Shown here piece after piece: positions 8,054 through 16,530 of a stretch of 64,000 nucleotides of DNA. The position numbers were made by a program, and so were the translations under genes. Every line of letters begins with the position of its first letter. The first letter of the stretch is position 1. The notes under the pieces were generated by a model. That model saw only the letters and a program-made list of their open reading frames with translations. It did not search any database and had not been told where the DNA came from. The stretch covers positions 1,371,798 to 1,435,797 of the forward strand of contig NZ_JABEKV010000002.1 in the NCBI RefSeq assembly GCF_013283645.1, given 5' to 3'. Source of the stretch: Sinorhizobium psoraleae. GTDB taxonomy: Bacteria > Pseudomonadota > Alphaproteobacteria > Rhizobiales > Rhizobiaceae.

Positions 8054-9210
8054 GCCGAAAAGGCCTGTTCGCCGCCGATCCAGGCCGACTTCATCGCAAG
8101 CTCCGGCGTCAGCAGCACGAAATCGGCGTCCGTCCCGGGCAGCAGCCGGCCCTTGTGAGAGGCAATGCCCATGACATCGGCCGGGTAGGCGGATGCCATG
8201 CGGATCGCTTCCTCGATCGGCAGGGCGAGTTTCTCGTGTACGAAACGGACCGAGGACAGCATGTCGATGTCGGCTCCGGCGAGCGTTCCGTCGGCGAGCG
8301 TCAGGCGCCCGCCCTGGCGGAGGATTTCGCGACCATTGAGATGGAAGCTGGTCATGTCGGTACCGATAGGCGACATCGCGTCCGTCACCAGGAAAATCTG
8401 TCCCGGTCCTTTCTTGCCCCGCAATGCGATGCCCATCGACGCCGGATCGACATGGAAGCCATCGGCGATCATGCCGGCATGCAGCGCGCCCGTTGCGAGC
8501 GCCGCGCCGACGACGCCCGGTTCGCGGTGGCCGAGGCCGCTCATCGCGTTGAAGAGGTGCGTGACAGTCCGCGCGCCCGCCCTGGCATAGCTGCAGGCGG
8601 TTTCGTAACCGACATCGGTATGGCCGAGGCTGACGACGGCACCGGCATCACAAAGCGCGCGCACCTGCTCCCGCGTGGCGTTTTCCGGAGCGACCGTCAC
8701 CATCAGACAGCCCAAAGCGCGTGCGCAGGCGGCCATCTCTGCCAGATCGGCATCCTCCATCGGGCGGATCAGCGAAGGGTCATGGGCTCCCTTGCGGGCG
8801 ATCGAAAGATGCGGGCCTTCAAGATGCAGGCCGAGAAAGCCGGCGACGCTCGCCCTTCTTGCCTCTAGTCCGGCCTTGATGGCGGCGCTTCGCACTTCGC
8901 GCGTGTCCGTGATCAGGGTCGGCAGAAGCGCCGTGGTGCCGAATTTCGCATGCGCGGCGCAAATTTGCCGAATGCCATCGAGGGTCGGCTGCTCGTTGAA
9001 CAGCGCGCCGCCACCGCCATTGACCTGCAGGTCGATGAATCCCGGAACGAGCAACAGGCCGTGCGCGTCGACCATGTCTGCATCGGCGGGCGCTGCGGCG
9101 GCCGGAACGATCGCCTTCACGCGGCCCGCCTCTACGACGAGAACCGCGCCGTCATGCCAGTCGATGCCGTCGAAGATCCGCGCTCCGGTGATTTTCTTCT
9201 TCGCAGTCAT
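8050..9210 (-). CDS. nagA: N-acetylglucosamine-6-phosphate deacetylase
   Basis: The 386-residue amidohydrolase converts GlcNAc-6-P to GlcN-6-P and acetate. Visible family features are PGFIDLQVNGGGGALFNEQP, the metal/catalytic HLEGPHLS, SLGHTDVGYE, THLFNAMSGLGHREPG and the catalytic Asp in FLVTDAMSPIG. It is the last gene of a four-gene minus-strand operon (BadF kinase, GntR, SIS deaminase, nagA) with 4-bp ATGA overlaps. Together with the SIS deaminase it delivers fructose-6-phosphate from amino sugars. Confidence 0.95.
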   Translation of the reverse strand: MTAKKKITGARIFDGIDWHDGAVLVVEAGRVKAIVPAAAAPADADMVDAHGLLLVPGFIDLQVNGGGGALFNEQPTLDGIRQICAAHAKFGTTALLPTLITDTREVRSAAIKAGLEARRASVAGFLGLHLEGPHLSIARKGAHDPSLIRPMEDADLAEMAACARALGCLMVTVAPENATREQVRALCDAGAVVSLGHTDVGYETACSYARAGARTVTHLFNAMSGLGHREPGVVGAALATGALHAGMIADGFHVDPASMGIALRGKKGPGQIFLVTDAMSPIGTDMTSFHLNGREILRQGGRLTLADGTLAGADIDMLSSVRFVHEKLALPIEEAIRMASAYPADVMGIASHKGRLLPGTDADFVLLTPELAMKSAWIGGEQAFSA

Positions 9211-10229
9211 CGTGTCTCCGTTACCTTCTTGAGACTTGCGGGCGCATCCGGATTAAGGCCGCGCGAGCGCGACCAGGCTTCGACGAAGCCATAGAACGGC
9301 AGAATCAGCGCCAGCGCATCGGTAATCGGATGCCCCGTCTCGACGAAGGGCAGCCGTTTCGCCTTCTGAGCCCGTGCCGAAGTGACATGCACGACCGCAC
9401 CCTTGGCACTCATGCTGTCGGCGCTCTCGACCACAGAGGCTTCGGCCGCATCACGAGCGGCAAGCGCCAGCACCGGAAATTTGGCGCCGACAAGCGCAAC
9501 CGGACCATGCAAGACTTCTGCCGAGGAATAGGCCTCGGCATGCATGCCCGACGTTTCCTTGAATTTCAGCGCCGCTTCGCTCGCAATCGCTAGCGCCGGA
9601 CCACGGCCCAGCACATAAAGCGATTCGGCCTCGCCGAGATCGGCGGCGAAATCCTGCCAATCGAGCTTCACAGCCTTGGCGAACTGGTTCGGCAAATCTG
9701 CAACGGCGCGCTTGAGCGCCGCGTCGCCGGTCCATTCGCCAAGCACGGCAAGGCCCGCGACGATGGAGTTAACATAGGATTTTGTCGCGGCGACGGCGAG
9801 TTCGGGACCGGCAAGAATGTCGAGCGGATGGGTGCAGGCCTCGGCGATCGGCGAAGGCACCGTGTTCGTGAGTGCGATCGACACCGCGCCGGCGCGTGTT
9901 GCCGACTGCGCCATCGCCACGATGTCCGGGCTCTTGCCGGACTGCGAGATCGCGATCGCAGCCGCACCACCGAGCTTCAGATTGGCGCCGTAGATCGAAG
10001 CGAGCGACGGCCCGAGCGAAGCGACCGGGCGACCGGCCGTGAGCTCGATCGCATATTTCAGGAACAGCGCCGCATGATCCGACGAACCGCGCGCGATTGT
10101 CACGAGGAATGCCGGATCCCTTGCCTTGAGCGCCGCGCCTGCCGCGCTCAAGGCCTTGGCAGAGCGGTCCAGCAACCGCGCGGTCGCTTCCGGGATCTCG
10201 TCGATTTCTCGCCGCATGTTGGTTTGCAT
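9207..10229 (-). CDS. SIS-domain glucosamine-6-phosphate deaminase (NagB-II type)
   Basis: The 340-residue product has two SIS domains (about 35-165 and 190-320) like the isomerase half of GlmS but no glutaminase domain. Typical residues are IARGSSDHAALFLKY, AISQSGKSPDIV, LGRGPALAIASEAALKFKET and EAYSSAEVLHGP. In amino-sugar operons of this type such proteins replace NagB and deaminate GlcN-6-P to fructose-6-P, and position next to nagA supports that. Of several in-frame starts, ATG at 10232 or 10229 follows AGGAAAGG; 10229 was chosen. Confidence 0.88.
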   Translation of the reverse strand: MQTNMRREIDEIPEATARLLDRSAKALSAAGAALKARDPAFLVTIARGSSDHAALFLKYAIELTAGRPVASLGPSLASIYGANLKLGGAAAIAISQSGKSPDIVAMAQSATRAGAVSIALTNTVPSPIAEACTHPLDILAGPELAVAATKSYVNSIVAGLAVLGEWTGDAALKRAVADLPNQFAKAVKLDWQDFAADLGEAESLYVLGRGPALAIASEAALKFKETSGMHAEAYSSAEVLHGPVALVGAKFPVLALAARDAAEASVVESADSMSAKGAVVHVTSARAQKAKRLPFVETGHPITDALALILPFYGFVEAWSRSRGLNPDAPASLKKVTETR

Positions 10230-10255
10230 CATCCATTCCTTTCCTCGCGTCGCGG

Positions 10256-11020
10256 TCAAGACTCCGAAAGGGTCAGTTCCGCGACAAAATCATAGGCGTC
10301 GCCCCGATAGAGCGAACGGGTGAATTCAACGACACGCCCCGAGGCGAGATAAGAGACTCGCTCGATGGAAAGGCCGGCGGCGCCGACGGCGACGCCCAGC
10401 ATCGACGCGTCGGGATCCTTGATATTGCAGGCGGAGATGCGCTGCACCGCTCGTACCGGCCGGGCACGGGTCTCGTCGAGCGCGGCATAGAGCGACGAGG
10501 TGACGGCCAGCGGATCCGGCAGGAATTCCGCCGAGACGCTCGCGCGCTCGATCGCCAGCGGCATGTCGTCGGCGATGCGAAGGCGGCCGAGACGCGTAAC
10601 CAGCGCATCGGCCGGAAGACCGAGGGTCATCATTTCGTCGGGCGACGGGTGGAACAGCCCGCGCTCCAGCCATTCCGCCCGCGTATTGAGGCCGCGCCGT
10701 GCCATGTCCTCGGTAAAGGAGGTGAGCCTCGACAGCGACTGCTCGACGCGGGAGACAGGCCTGACGACGAAGGTACCGGAGCCATGGCGGCGTACAAGCA
10801 GCCCATCGCGGACAAGGTCATCGACCGCCTTGCGCACGGTCACCCGGCTGATATTGGCATAGTCTGCGAGATCCCTCTCTGGCGGCAGCGCATCTCCATG
10901 GTTGAGCTTGCCGGAGAGGATCGCCTCCTCGAGCGACTGCCTGAGCTTCAGATAGAGTGGACCTGCCCCGCCCGATTGCAGGCCTTCCAACGGCAGAATG
11001 GCGGCGAGTTGCTGGGTCAT
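10256..11020 (-). CDS. GntR/HutC-family regulator of amino-sugar use (NagQ/DasR-like)
   Basis: The 254-residue product has an N-terminal winged helix (about 20-85: YLKLRQSLEEAILSGKL, then LPPERDLADYANISRVTVRKAVDDLV, RRHGSGTFV) and a C-terminal UTRA ligand domain (about 100-245). In related operons the effector is a phosphorylated amino sugar. The ATG at 11020 has AGGAGG upstream and overlaps the kinase stop (ATGA). It is expected to bind the paired sites in the divergent regulatory region at 11899-12095 and control both arms; this is inferred from position. Confidence 0.9.
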   Translation of the reverse strand: MTQQLAAILPLEGLQSGGAGPLYLKLRQSLEEAILSGKLNHGDALPPERDLADYANISRVTVRKAVDDLVRDGLLVRRHGSGTFVVRPVSRVEQSLSRLTSFTEDMARRGLNTRAEWLERGLFHPSPDEMMTLGLPADALVTRLGRLRIADDMPLAIERASVSAEFLPDPLAVTSSLYAALDETRARPVRAVQRISACNIKDPDASMLGVAVGAAGLSIERVSYLASGRVVEFTRSLYRGDAYDFVAELTLSES

Positions 11021-11898
11021 GCGCCAACCTCCTTGGAACCGAAACGCGCAGCGGCCAGCGCCACTGCTCCGGTCAAGGCATCCGCCTCCGCTTCGACAAA
11101 GTGCTTCTGGTGGCGCTCGGCAAGCCACCGACGATAAAGCGGTGCCAAGCCGCCAAGCAGGCAGAGCCGCTCGCTTCCTCTCGATACAACCACGTCGAGC
11201 GCCTCGTCGACCGTGGTCGCGGCGGCCTTCAGCAAGCGCAGAGCCACGGCATCGCCGCGTTCCGCGTGTTCGAAGACACGCGGGGCGTAGCGTCCGAATT
11301 CGCCGGGCTTGGCAAGTCGCGCAAAGTCGACCACATCCCTCGGATCGTTGTTGAATTCCGCCATAACGGAATCGGTTACCGGCGAGCCCTCGTGAATGCC
11401 GTCGAAGGCGAGCAGGCTTTCCTGCAGCAGCGCATGACCGATGCGCGCACCGCTGCCATGATCGCCGATCGTGAAGCCCCAGCCGCCGACATAGCTCACG
11501 GCCTCGCCATTGCGCGCGATGTAGATGGTGCCGGTTCCGAGAATGGCGACTGCGCCGTCCTTGCCGCCGAGCGCGCCCTGGAGCGCGATCAGTCCATCGG
11601 ACTCGATTTCCGCCACCGCAAAGGGGAGGCGCCGCTTCACATAATGCACAGCATCGCCGACATTGTGGCCCGCGACGCCGACGATTGCGCTTGCATTTGC
11701 GATCCCGGCCGGATCAAGGCCGGCATCTTCAAAGGCAGCCCGCGAGGCCCCTGCTATATTCGCGAGCGCTGTCTCCGGATCGGTCAGAATGTTTGCGGCA
11801 CCAGACTTTCCGCGACCGAGAATTCGGCCGTCCGGCGCGGCCACGGCTGCGCGGCAGCTCGTTCCGCCACCATCGATTCCGATCAGATAAAACGTCAT
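11017..11898 (-). CDS. BadF/BadG/BcrA-type sugar kinase (N-acetylglucosamine kinase-like)
   Basis: The 293-residue ASKHA-fold kinase begins YLIGIDGGGTSCRAAVA (phosphate 1 loop), with AILGTGTIYIARNG (phosphate 2) and GWGFTIGDHGSGARIG, as in eukaryotic-type GlcNAc kinases and bacterial MurNAc/GlcNAc kinases of this family. It is the first gene of the minus-strand operon, with ATG at 11898 after GGAGGTG. Since murQ diverges from it, it could phosphorylate GlcNAc, MurNAc or both. The ROK kinase at 6405 would be the alternative. Confidence 0.88.
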   Translation of the reverse strand: MTFYLIGIDGGGTSCRAAVAAPDGRILGRGKSGAANILTDPETALANIAGASRAAFEDAGLDPAGIANASAIVGVAGHNVGDAVHYVKRRLPFAVAEIESDGLIALQGALGGKDGAVAILGTGTIYIARNGEAVSYVGGWGFTIGDHGSGARIGHALLQESLLAFDGIHEGSPVTDSVMAEFNNDPRDVVDFARLAKPGEFGRYAPRVFEHAERGDAVALRLLKAAATTVDEALDVVVSRGSERLCLLGGLAPLYRRWLAERHQKHFVEAEADALTGAVALAAARFGSKEVGA

Positions 11899-12095
11899 GG
11901 GCACCTCCGCATCGACAAGATACCAAAAAAAGACCAATAACCAAGCAAGATTTCTTCAAGCAGCTAACATTTGAAATAAACCGTTGTTTTTCCGCGAATT
12001 TTTTCAGCATTCGCTGGTCCAAGCCACAAAAATTAAAATTCTCCTAGACAATTGGTATTTTTTTGGCATTAATTCACGAAGAGGAGACAAAGCGC
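11899..12095. promoter_or_regulatory. Divergent regulatory region of the amino-sugar operons
   Basis: This AT-rich 197-bp space between the BadF kinase and murQ carries two near-identical sites in mirror orientation. TACCAAAAAAAGACCAAT at 11921-11938 and the reverse complement of 12051-12068 agree at 16 of 18 positions. Read toward each gene both are ATTGGT-x-TTTTTTTGG-x-A, and each starts about 25 bases before its start codon. The AGACCAAT half resembles the TGGTCTAGACCA operator of GntR/HutC regulators such as DasR. These are probable operators for the GntR protein encoded in the left arm. Confidence 0.6.
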
Positions 12096-12995
12096 ATGCC
12101 GTCAGCGAAGACCGAACAGCGCCACGACAACGCCAAGGGCCTGGATGTGATGCATCCGGCGCTGGCACTTCGCCTGCTCGCCTCCGGTCAGCAGGCGGCG
12201 GCGAAATCGGTCGATGCATCGATCGAGCAGATCTCGGCCGCAGCAGCGCTTGCGGCGCAAGTCCTTTCCGCCGGCGGGCGGCTCGCCTATGCGGGTGCGG
12301 GAAGTTCGGGTCTGATGGCCATGGCGGACGCGCTCGAACTGCCGGGAACCTACGGCATTCCGCAGGAACAGATCATCATTCTTCTCGCTGGCGGCGCGGC
12401 AAGTCTCGCCGATCTCGCTGGCGGCTATGAAGACGACATGGACCTTGCGCGTGCGGATGTGCGCAATTCCGGAGTTACTGCCGGTGACTGCCTCATTTCC
12501 GTCTCCGCCAGCGGCTCCACGCCTTATGCGCTCGCTGCCGCCGACGAGGCGAAGAAGCGCGGCGCAAAAGTCATCGCGATTGCCAACAATGCCGCCGCGC
12601 CGCTCTTCAAGGGCGCCGACGTCTCGATCCTCTTACAAACGCCGCCGGAAGTCGTATCCGGCTCGACACGTATGGGCGCCGGTACGGCGCAGAAGATCGC
12701 CTTCAACATGTTTTCTACGCTGGTCGGCATTCATCTCGGCCATGTGCTCGACGGGCACATGGTCAACCTGCGGGCAGACAATATCAAGCTGCAAGGGCGT
12801 GCGATGCGCATCGTCTGCGACATCACCGGCATCAGCGCCGCCGAGGCAGGCCGGCTGATCAAGGCGGCGTCGGGTTCGGTCAAGGTCGCGATCCTGCTCG
12901 CTTCCGGGGCCGAGGATGTCGCCGCCGCCGAAGCCGCGCTCAAAAGCGCCAATCAGAACTTGCGGCGGGCGATCGAAATCGTCTCGCATCGATAA
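12096..12995 (+). CDS. murQ: N-acetylmuramic acid 6-phosphate etherase
   Basis: The 299-residue SIS-domain protein is MurQ-like: TEQRHDNAKGLDVMHP, GGRLAYAGAGSSGLMAMADALELPGTYG, SVSASGSTPYALAA, and VVSGSTRMGAGTAQKIAFNM. Both catalytic glutamates of E. coli MurQ (E83, E114) align with Glu81 (DALELPG) and Glu112 (GGYEDD). MurQ cleaves the lactyl ether of MurNAc-6-P to give GlcNAc-6-P, the substrate of nagA. The ATG at 12096 follows GAGGAG; an upstream in-frame TTG would overlap the operator. It leads the plus-strand transport operon. Confidence 0.88.
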   Translation: MPSAKTEQRHDNAKGLDVMHPALALRLLASGQQAAAKSVDASIEQISAAAALAAQVLSAGGRLAYAGAGSSGLMAMADALELPGTYGIPQEQIIILLAGGAASLADLAGGYEDDMDLARADVRNSGVTAGDCLISVSASGSTPYALAAADEAKKRGAKVIAIANNAAAPLFKGADVSILLQTPPEVVSGSTRMGAGTAQKIAFNMFSTLVGIHLGHVLDGHMVNLRADNIKLQGRAMRIVCDITGISAAEAGRLIKAASGSVKVAILLASGAEDVAAAEAALKSANQNLRRAIEIVSHR

Positions 12996-13047
12996 AACTG
13001 GGATCCAAACCGCGCCTTGGCGGCGCCTATAAAAAGGGAGAACATGC

Positions 13048-14307
13048 ATGACCCGCACAACAATGAAAGGCTTGCTGCTCGCCTCGAGCATCCTCGGCTC
13101 GGCCGGGCTTGCCCAGGCCCAGGACGTGACGCTGACGATCGAGAGCTGGCGCAACGATGACCTGGCGATCTGGCAGGAGAAGCTCATCCCCGCCTTCGAG
13201 GCAAAGAATCCTGGCATCAAGGTCGTCTTCTCGCCCTCCGCTCCGACCGAATATAACGCAGCCTTGAACGCCAAGCTCGACGCCGGATCCGCCGGCGACC
13301 TCATCACCTGCCGCCCGTTCGACACTTCGCTCGAACTCTTCAACAAGAAGCACCTCGCCGACCTGACCAGCTTGCCGGGCATGGAGAACTTCTCCGACGT
13401 GGCGAAGTCTGCCTGGTCGACCGACGATGGCAAGGCAACCTTCTGCGTGCCCATGGCTTCGGTCATCCACGGCTTCATCTACAACAAGGACGCCTTCGAC
13501 CAACTCGGCCTTTCGGTTCCGACGACCGAGGAAGAGTTCTTTGCCGTTCTGGAGAAGATCAAAGCCGACGGCAACTATATCCCGATGGCGATGGGCACCA
13601 AGGACCTCTGGGAAGCCGCGACCATGGGCTACCAGAACATCGGCCCGACCTACTGGAAGGGTGAGGAAGGCCGCCTGGCGCTGATCAAGGGCGAGCAGAA
13701 GCTGACTGACGAGCCCTGGGTCGAGCCCTACCGCGTTCTCGCCAAGTGGAAGGACTATCTGGGTGACGGCTTCGAGGCCCAGACCTACCCGGACAGCCAG
13801 AACCTCTTCACGCTCGGCCGCGCGGCGATCTATCCGGCCGGTTCGTGGGAAATCTCCGGCTTCAACACCCAGGCGCAATTCAAGATGGGCGCTTTCCCGC
13901 CGCCGGTGAAGAAGGCCGGAGACACCTGCTACATCTCCGACCATACCGATATCGGCATCGGCCTGAACGCCAAGAGCCCGAACGCCGAAGCTGGCAAGAC
14001 CTTCCTCACCTGGGTCGCTTCGCCGGAATTCGCGGAAATCTACGCAAATGCGCTGCCGGGCTTCTTCAGCCTGAACTCGACGCCGGTGAAGATGACCGAT
14101 CCGCTCGCCCAGGAATTCGTCTCCTGGCGCGAAAAGTGCAAGCCGACGATCCGTTCGACCTATCAGATCCTGGCGCGCGGTACGCCGAACCTCGAGAACG
14201 AGACCTGGGTCGAATCGGCCAATGTCATCAACGGCACCGACACGCCCGAAGTGGCCGCCAAGAAGCTTCAGGACGGCCTCGACAGCTGGTTCAAGCCCGT
14301 CAAATAA
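13048..14307 (+). CDS. ABC sugar transporter, periplasmic binding protein (CUT1)
   Basis: The 419-residue extracellular solute-binding protein family 1 member has a signal peptide cut after AQA (about residue 25: GSAGLAQAQDVTL). The mature protein begins TLTIESWRNDDLAIWQEKLIPAFEAKNPGIKV, as in binding proteins for oligosaccharides and N-acetylglucosamine/chitobiose. It is the receptor for the two permeases and ATPase downstream. Ligand is inferred from neighbours as an amino sugar or muropeptide-derived sugar. ATG follows AAAGGGAG. A strong hairpin follows the stop, a common way to keep binding-protein mRNA more abundant than the permease mRNA. Confidence 0.9.
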   Translation: MTRTTMKGLLLASSILGSAGLAQAQDVTLTIESWRNDDLAIWQEKLIPAFEAKNPGIKVVFSPSAPTEYNAALNAKLDAGSAGDLITCRPFDTSLELFNKKHLADLTSLPGMENFSDVAKSAWSTDDGKATFCVPMASVIHGFIYNKDAFDQLGLSVPTTEEEFFAVLEKIKADGNYIPMAMGTKDLWEAATMGYQNIGPTYWKGEEGRLALIKGEQKLTDEPWVEPYRVLAKWKDYLGDGFEAQTYPDSQNLFTLGRAAIYPAGSWEISGFNTQAQFKMGAFPPPVKKAGDTCYISDHTDIGIGLNAKSPNAEAGKTFLTWVASPEFAEIYANALPGFFSLNSTPVKMTDPLAQEFVSWREKCKPTIRSTYQILARGTPNLENETWVESANVINGTDTPEVAAKKLQDGLDSWFKPVK

Positions 14308-14312
14308 TCATG

Positions 14313-14351
14313 GAAAGGGCGCGCGATCCCCGCGCGGTAGCGCGCCCTTTC
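14313..14351 (+). terminator. Intercistronic hairpin after the binding-protein gene
   Basis: A perfect 12-bp stem GAAAGGGCGCGC/GCGCGCCCTTTC (14313-14324 with 14340-14351) has a 15-nt loop and no proper T-run. It is more likely a stabilising or attenuating hairpin than a full terminator, since the permease genes downstream belong to the same system. Confidence 0.65.
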
Positions 14352-14726
14352 TCCTCGCACGAAATTTCCCTCGTGCGCTGTGAAGGACGCCGTATTTGTG
14401 TTTGGATGTCCGGTGCGAAGCCGGATGTGAAGGGACCAGGGAGCCCGGCTTAGCTGGCATTTTCCCATGTCATGGTGGTGCTTCGCCTGCGCCACACCTT
14501 CATGCTCGGCCCAGCTGGGCTCGCGCCACGCTCCATTGGAGAGGCGCAAGGGGCGAACCGATCATGACCGGGACATCCCGCGTTCGGGCAAGATCGCCGA
14601 ACGTGAAGGGATAGCCTGAATCAAGGGACCGGGACGTCCTGGCGCGTCATGCGGGCGCGCTGCATTTCGGACGAAATCGGAGCTGTGCCAATAGCGGCCA
14701 GCCAGTTGAGAGCGGGCCAGAGGCCG
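14352..14726. other. Unexplained 375-bp spacer inside the ABC operon
   Basis: No convincing gene is seen. It contains GCCCAGCTGGGC (12-bp palindrome near 14507), a small hairpin TCCGG/CCGGA near 14409, and repeats of GTGAAGGGA near 14426 and 14601. It is unusually long for a gap between a binding-protein gene and its permease and may hold a separate promoter or remnant. Confidence 0.4.
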
Positions 14727-15677
14727 ATGAACGCAAGCGACACTAAAACGACGAACATCAGCGAGATCAAGCGTCCCCGGCGCTGGCATATCCTCGTGTT
14801 CCTGCTGCCGGCCCTGATCGTCTACACCGCGGTGATGATCCTGCCGCTGATCGAGACGCTGCGGCAATCGTTCTTCAACACGGTCGAAGGCCAGTACACC
14901 TTCGTGGGCTTAGGCAATTTCAAGGTGCTCTTCGGCGACCCACGCTGGGCGGCGGATTTCTGGAACGCGCTCAAGAACAATTTCGTCTTCTTCCTGATCC
15001 ACATGGCCGTGCAGAACCCGATCGGCATTGCGCTCGCCGCCATGCTGTCGATCCCGAAGCTGCGCTTCAGCGCCTTCTATCGCACGGCCATCTTCCTGCC
15101 GACGCTCTTATCCTTCGTCATCGTCGGCTTCATCTGGAAGCTCATTCTTTCGCCGATCTGGGGTGTGGCCCCTTCCCTGCTGGATGTCGTCGGCCTGAAG
15201 TGGCTGTTCGCGCCATGGCTCGGCAAGCCCGATTCCGCTCTGATCGCGGTCTCTCTGATCTCCGTCTGGCAATATATCGGCATCCCGATGATGCTGATCT
15301 ACGCCGCGCTGCTCAACATTCCCGACGAGGTCATCGAGGCTGCGGAATGCGACGGCGTCACGGGCTGGAGCCAGTTCTGGAAGATCAAGCTGCCCTTGAT
15401 CCTGCCGGCGATCGGCATCGTCTCGATCCTGACCTTCGTCGGCAATTTCAACGCCTTCGACCTGATCTACACGGTGCAGGGCGCGCTTGCCGGCCCGGAC
15501 AAGTCGACGGACATTCTCGGCACCCTGCTCTACCGCACCTTCTTCGGTTTCCAGCTCCAGCTCGGCGACCGATCGATGGGCGCGACCATCGCGGCGATCA
15601 TGTTCCTGATCATTCTCGCCGGCGTCTCGCTCTACCTCTTCGTCATCCAGCGCCGCATGCGCCGCTACCAGTTCTAA
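14727..15677 (+). CDS. ABC sugar transporter permease 1 (CUT1)
   Basis: The 316-residue inner-membrane protein has six helices, beginning RRWHILVFLLPALIVYTAVMILPL. The cytoplasmic EAA loop that contacts the ATPase reads EVIEAAECDGVTGWSQFWKIKLPLILPA. It pairs with the second permease 13 bp downstream. The ATG at 14727 (MNASDTK) was chosen because the extra 26 residues from an upstream ATG are not membrane-like and lack a ribosome site, though the site at 14727 is also weak (CCAGAGG). Confidence 0.88.
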   Translation: MNASDTKTTNISEIKRPRRWHILVFLLPALIVYTAVMILPLIETLRQSFFNTVEGQYTFVGLGNFKVLFGDPRWAADFWNALKNNFVFFLIHMAVQNPIGIALAAMLSIPKLRFSAFYRTAIFLPTLLSFVIVGFIWKLILSPIWGVAPSLLDVVGLKWLFAPWLGKPDSALIAVSLISVWQYIGIPMMLIYAALLNIPDEVIEAAECDGVTGWSQFWKIKLPLILPAIGIVSILTFVGNFNAFDLIYTVQGALAGPDKSTDILGTLLYRTFFGFQLQLGDRSMGATIAAIMFLIILAGVSLYLFVIQRRMRRYQF

Positions 15678-15690
15678 GGGAGGATCCGAA

Positions 15691-16530
15691 ATGTCGAAAG
15701 CACGCGCCTCCCTTGGCCGGACTGCCGGCGTTCACATCGCGCTTATCGCCTACACGCTCGTCGCGCTGTTTCCGGTATTTTTGACGATCGTCAACTCGTT
15801 CAAGAGCCGCAACGCGATTTTCCGCGAGCCCTTGGCGATCCCGACACCCGAAACCTTCAGCCTGATCGGCTACGAGACGGTTTTGAAACAGGGTGACTTC
15901 GTCGGCTATTTCCAGAACAGCACCATCGTCACGGTCGTCTCGATCGCGCTCGTCCTGCTCTTCGGCGCCATGGCCGCCTTCGCACTGTCCGAATACCGCT
16001 TTCGAGGCAATGCCATGATGGGACTCTATCTGGCGCTCGGCATCATGATCCCGATCCGCCTCGGCACCGTCGCCATCCTGCAGGGCATGGTCGCAACCGG
16101 CCTTGTCAACACGCTGACGGCACTCATTCTCGTCTACACGGCGCAGGGCCTGCCGCTTGCCGTCTTCATCCTTTCCGAATTCATGCGCACCGTATCGGAT
16201 GACCTCAAGAATGCCGGACGCATCGACGGGCTTTCGGAATACGCGATCTTCTTCCGGCTGGTGCTGCCGCTGGTTCGCCCGGCCATGGCGACGGTCGCCG
16301 TCTTCACCATGATCCCGATCTGGAACGATCTCTGGTTCCCGCTGATCCTCGCACCGGCGGAGACGACGAAAACGGTGACGCTCGGCTCGCAGATCTTCAT
16401 CGGGCAGTTCGTGACCAACTGGAACGCGGTCTTGTCCGCGCTGTCTCTGGCGATCTTCCCGGTCCTCGTCCTCTACGTCATCTTCTCGCGGCAACTGATC
16501 CGCGGCATCACGGCAGGAGCAGTCAAGTGA
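15691..16530 (+). CDS. ABC sugar transporter permease 2 (CUT1)
   Basis: The 279-residue inner-membrane protein has six helices and the C-terminal-type EAA loop (DDLKNAGRIDGLSEYAIFFRLVLPLVRP), typical of the second permease in CUT1 systems. It begins HIALIAYTLVALFPVFLTIVNSFKSR. ATG follows GGGAGGA. It overlaps the oxidoreductase gene by GTGA. Confidence 0.9.
   Translation: MSKARASLGRTAGVHIALIAYTLVALFPVFLTIVNSFKSRNAIFREPLAIPTPETFSLIGYETVLKQGDFVGYFQNSTIVTVVSIALVLLFGAMAAFALSEYRFRGNAMMGLYLALGIMIPIRLGTVAILQGMVATGLVNTLTALILVYTAQGLPLAVFILSEFMRTVSDDLKNAGRIDGLSEYAIFFRLVLPLVRPAMATVAVFTMIPIWNDLWFPLILAPAETTKTVTLGSQIFIGQFVTNWNAVLSALSLAIFPVLVLYVIFSRQLIRGITAGAVK

Noticed and set aside
11921..12068. T-rich sites considered as chance A/T runs
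   Set aside because: Rejected as chance because the match extends over ATTGGT and TTGG outside the T-run, in mirror orientation at equal distance from both start codons; kept as an operator finding.
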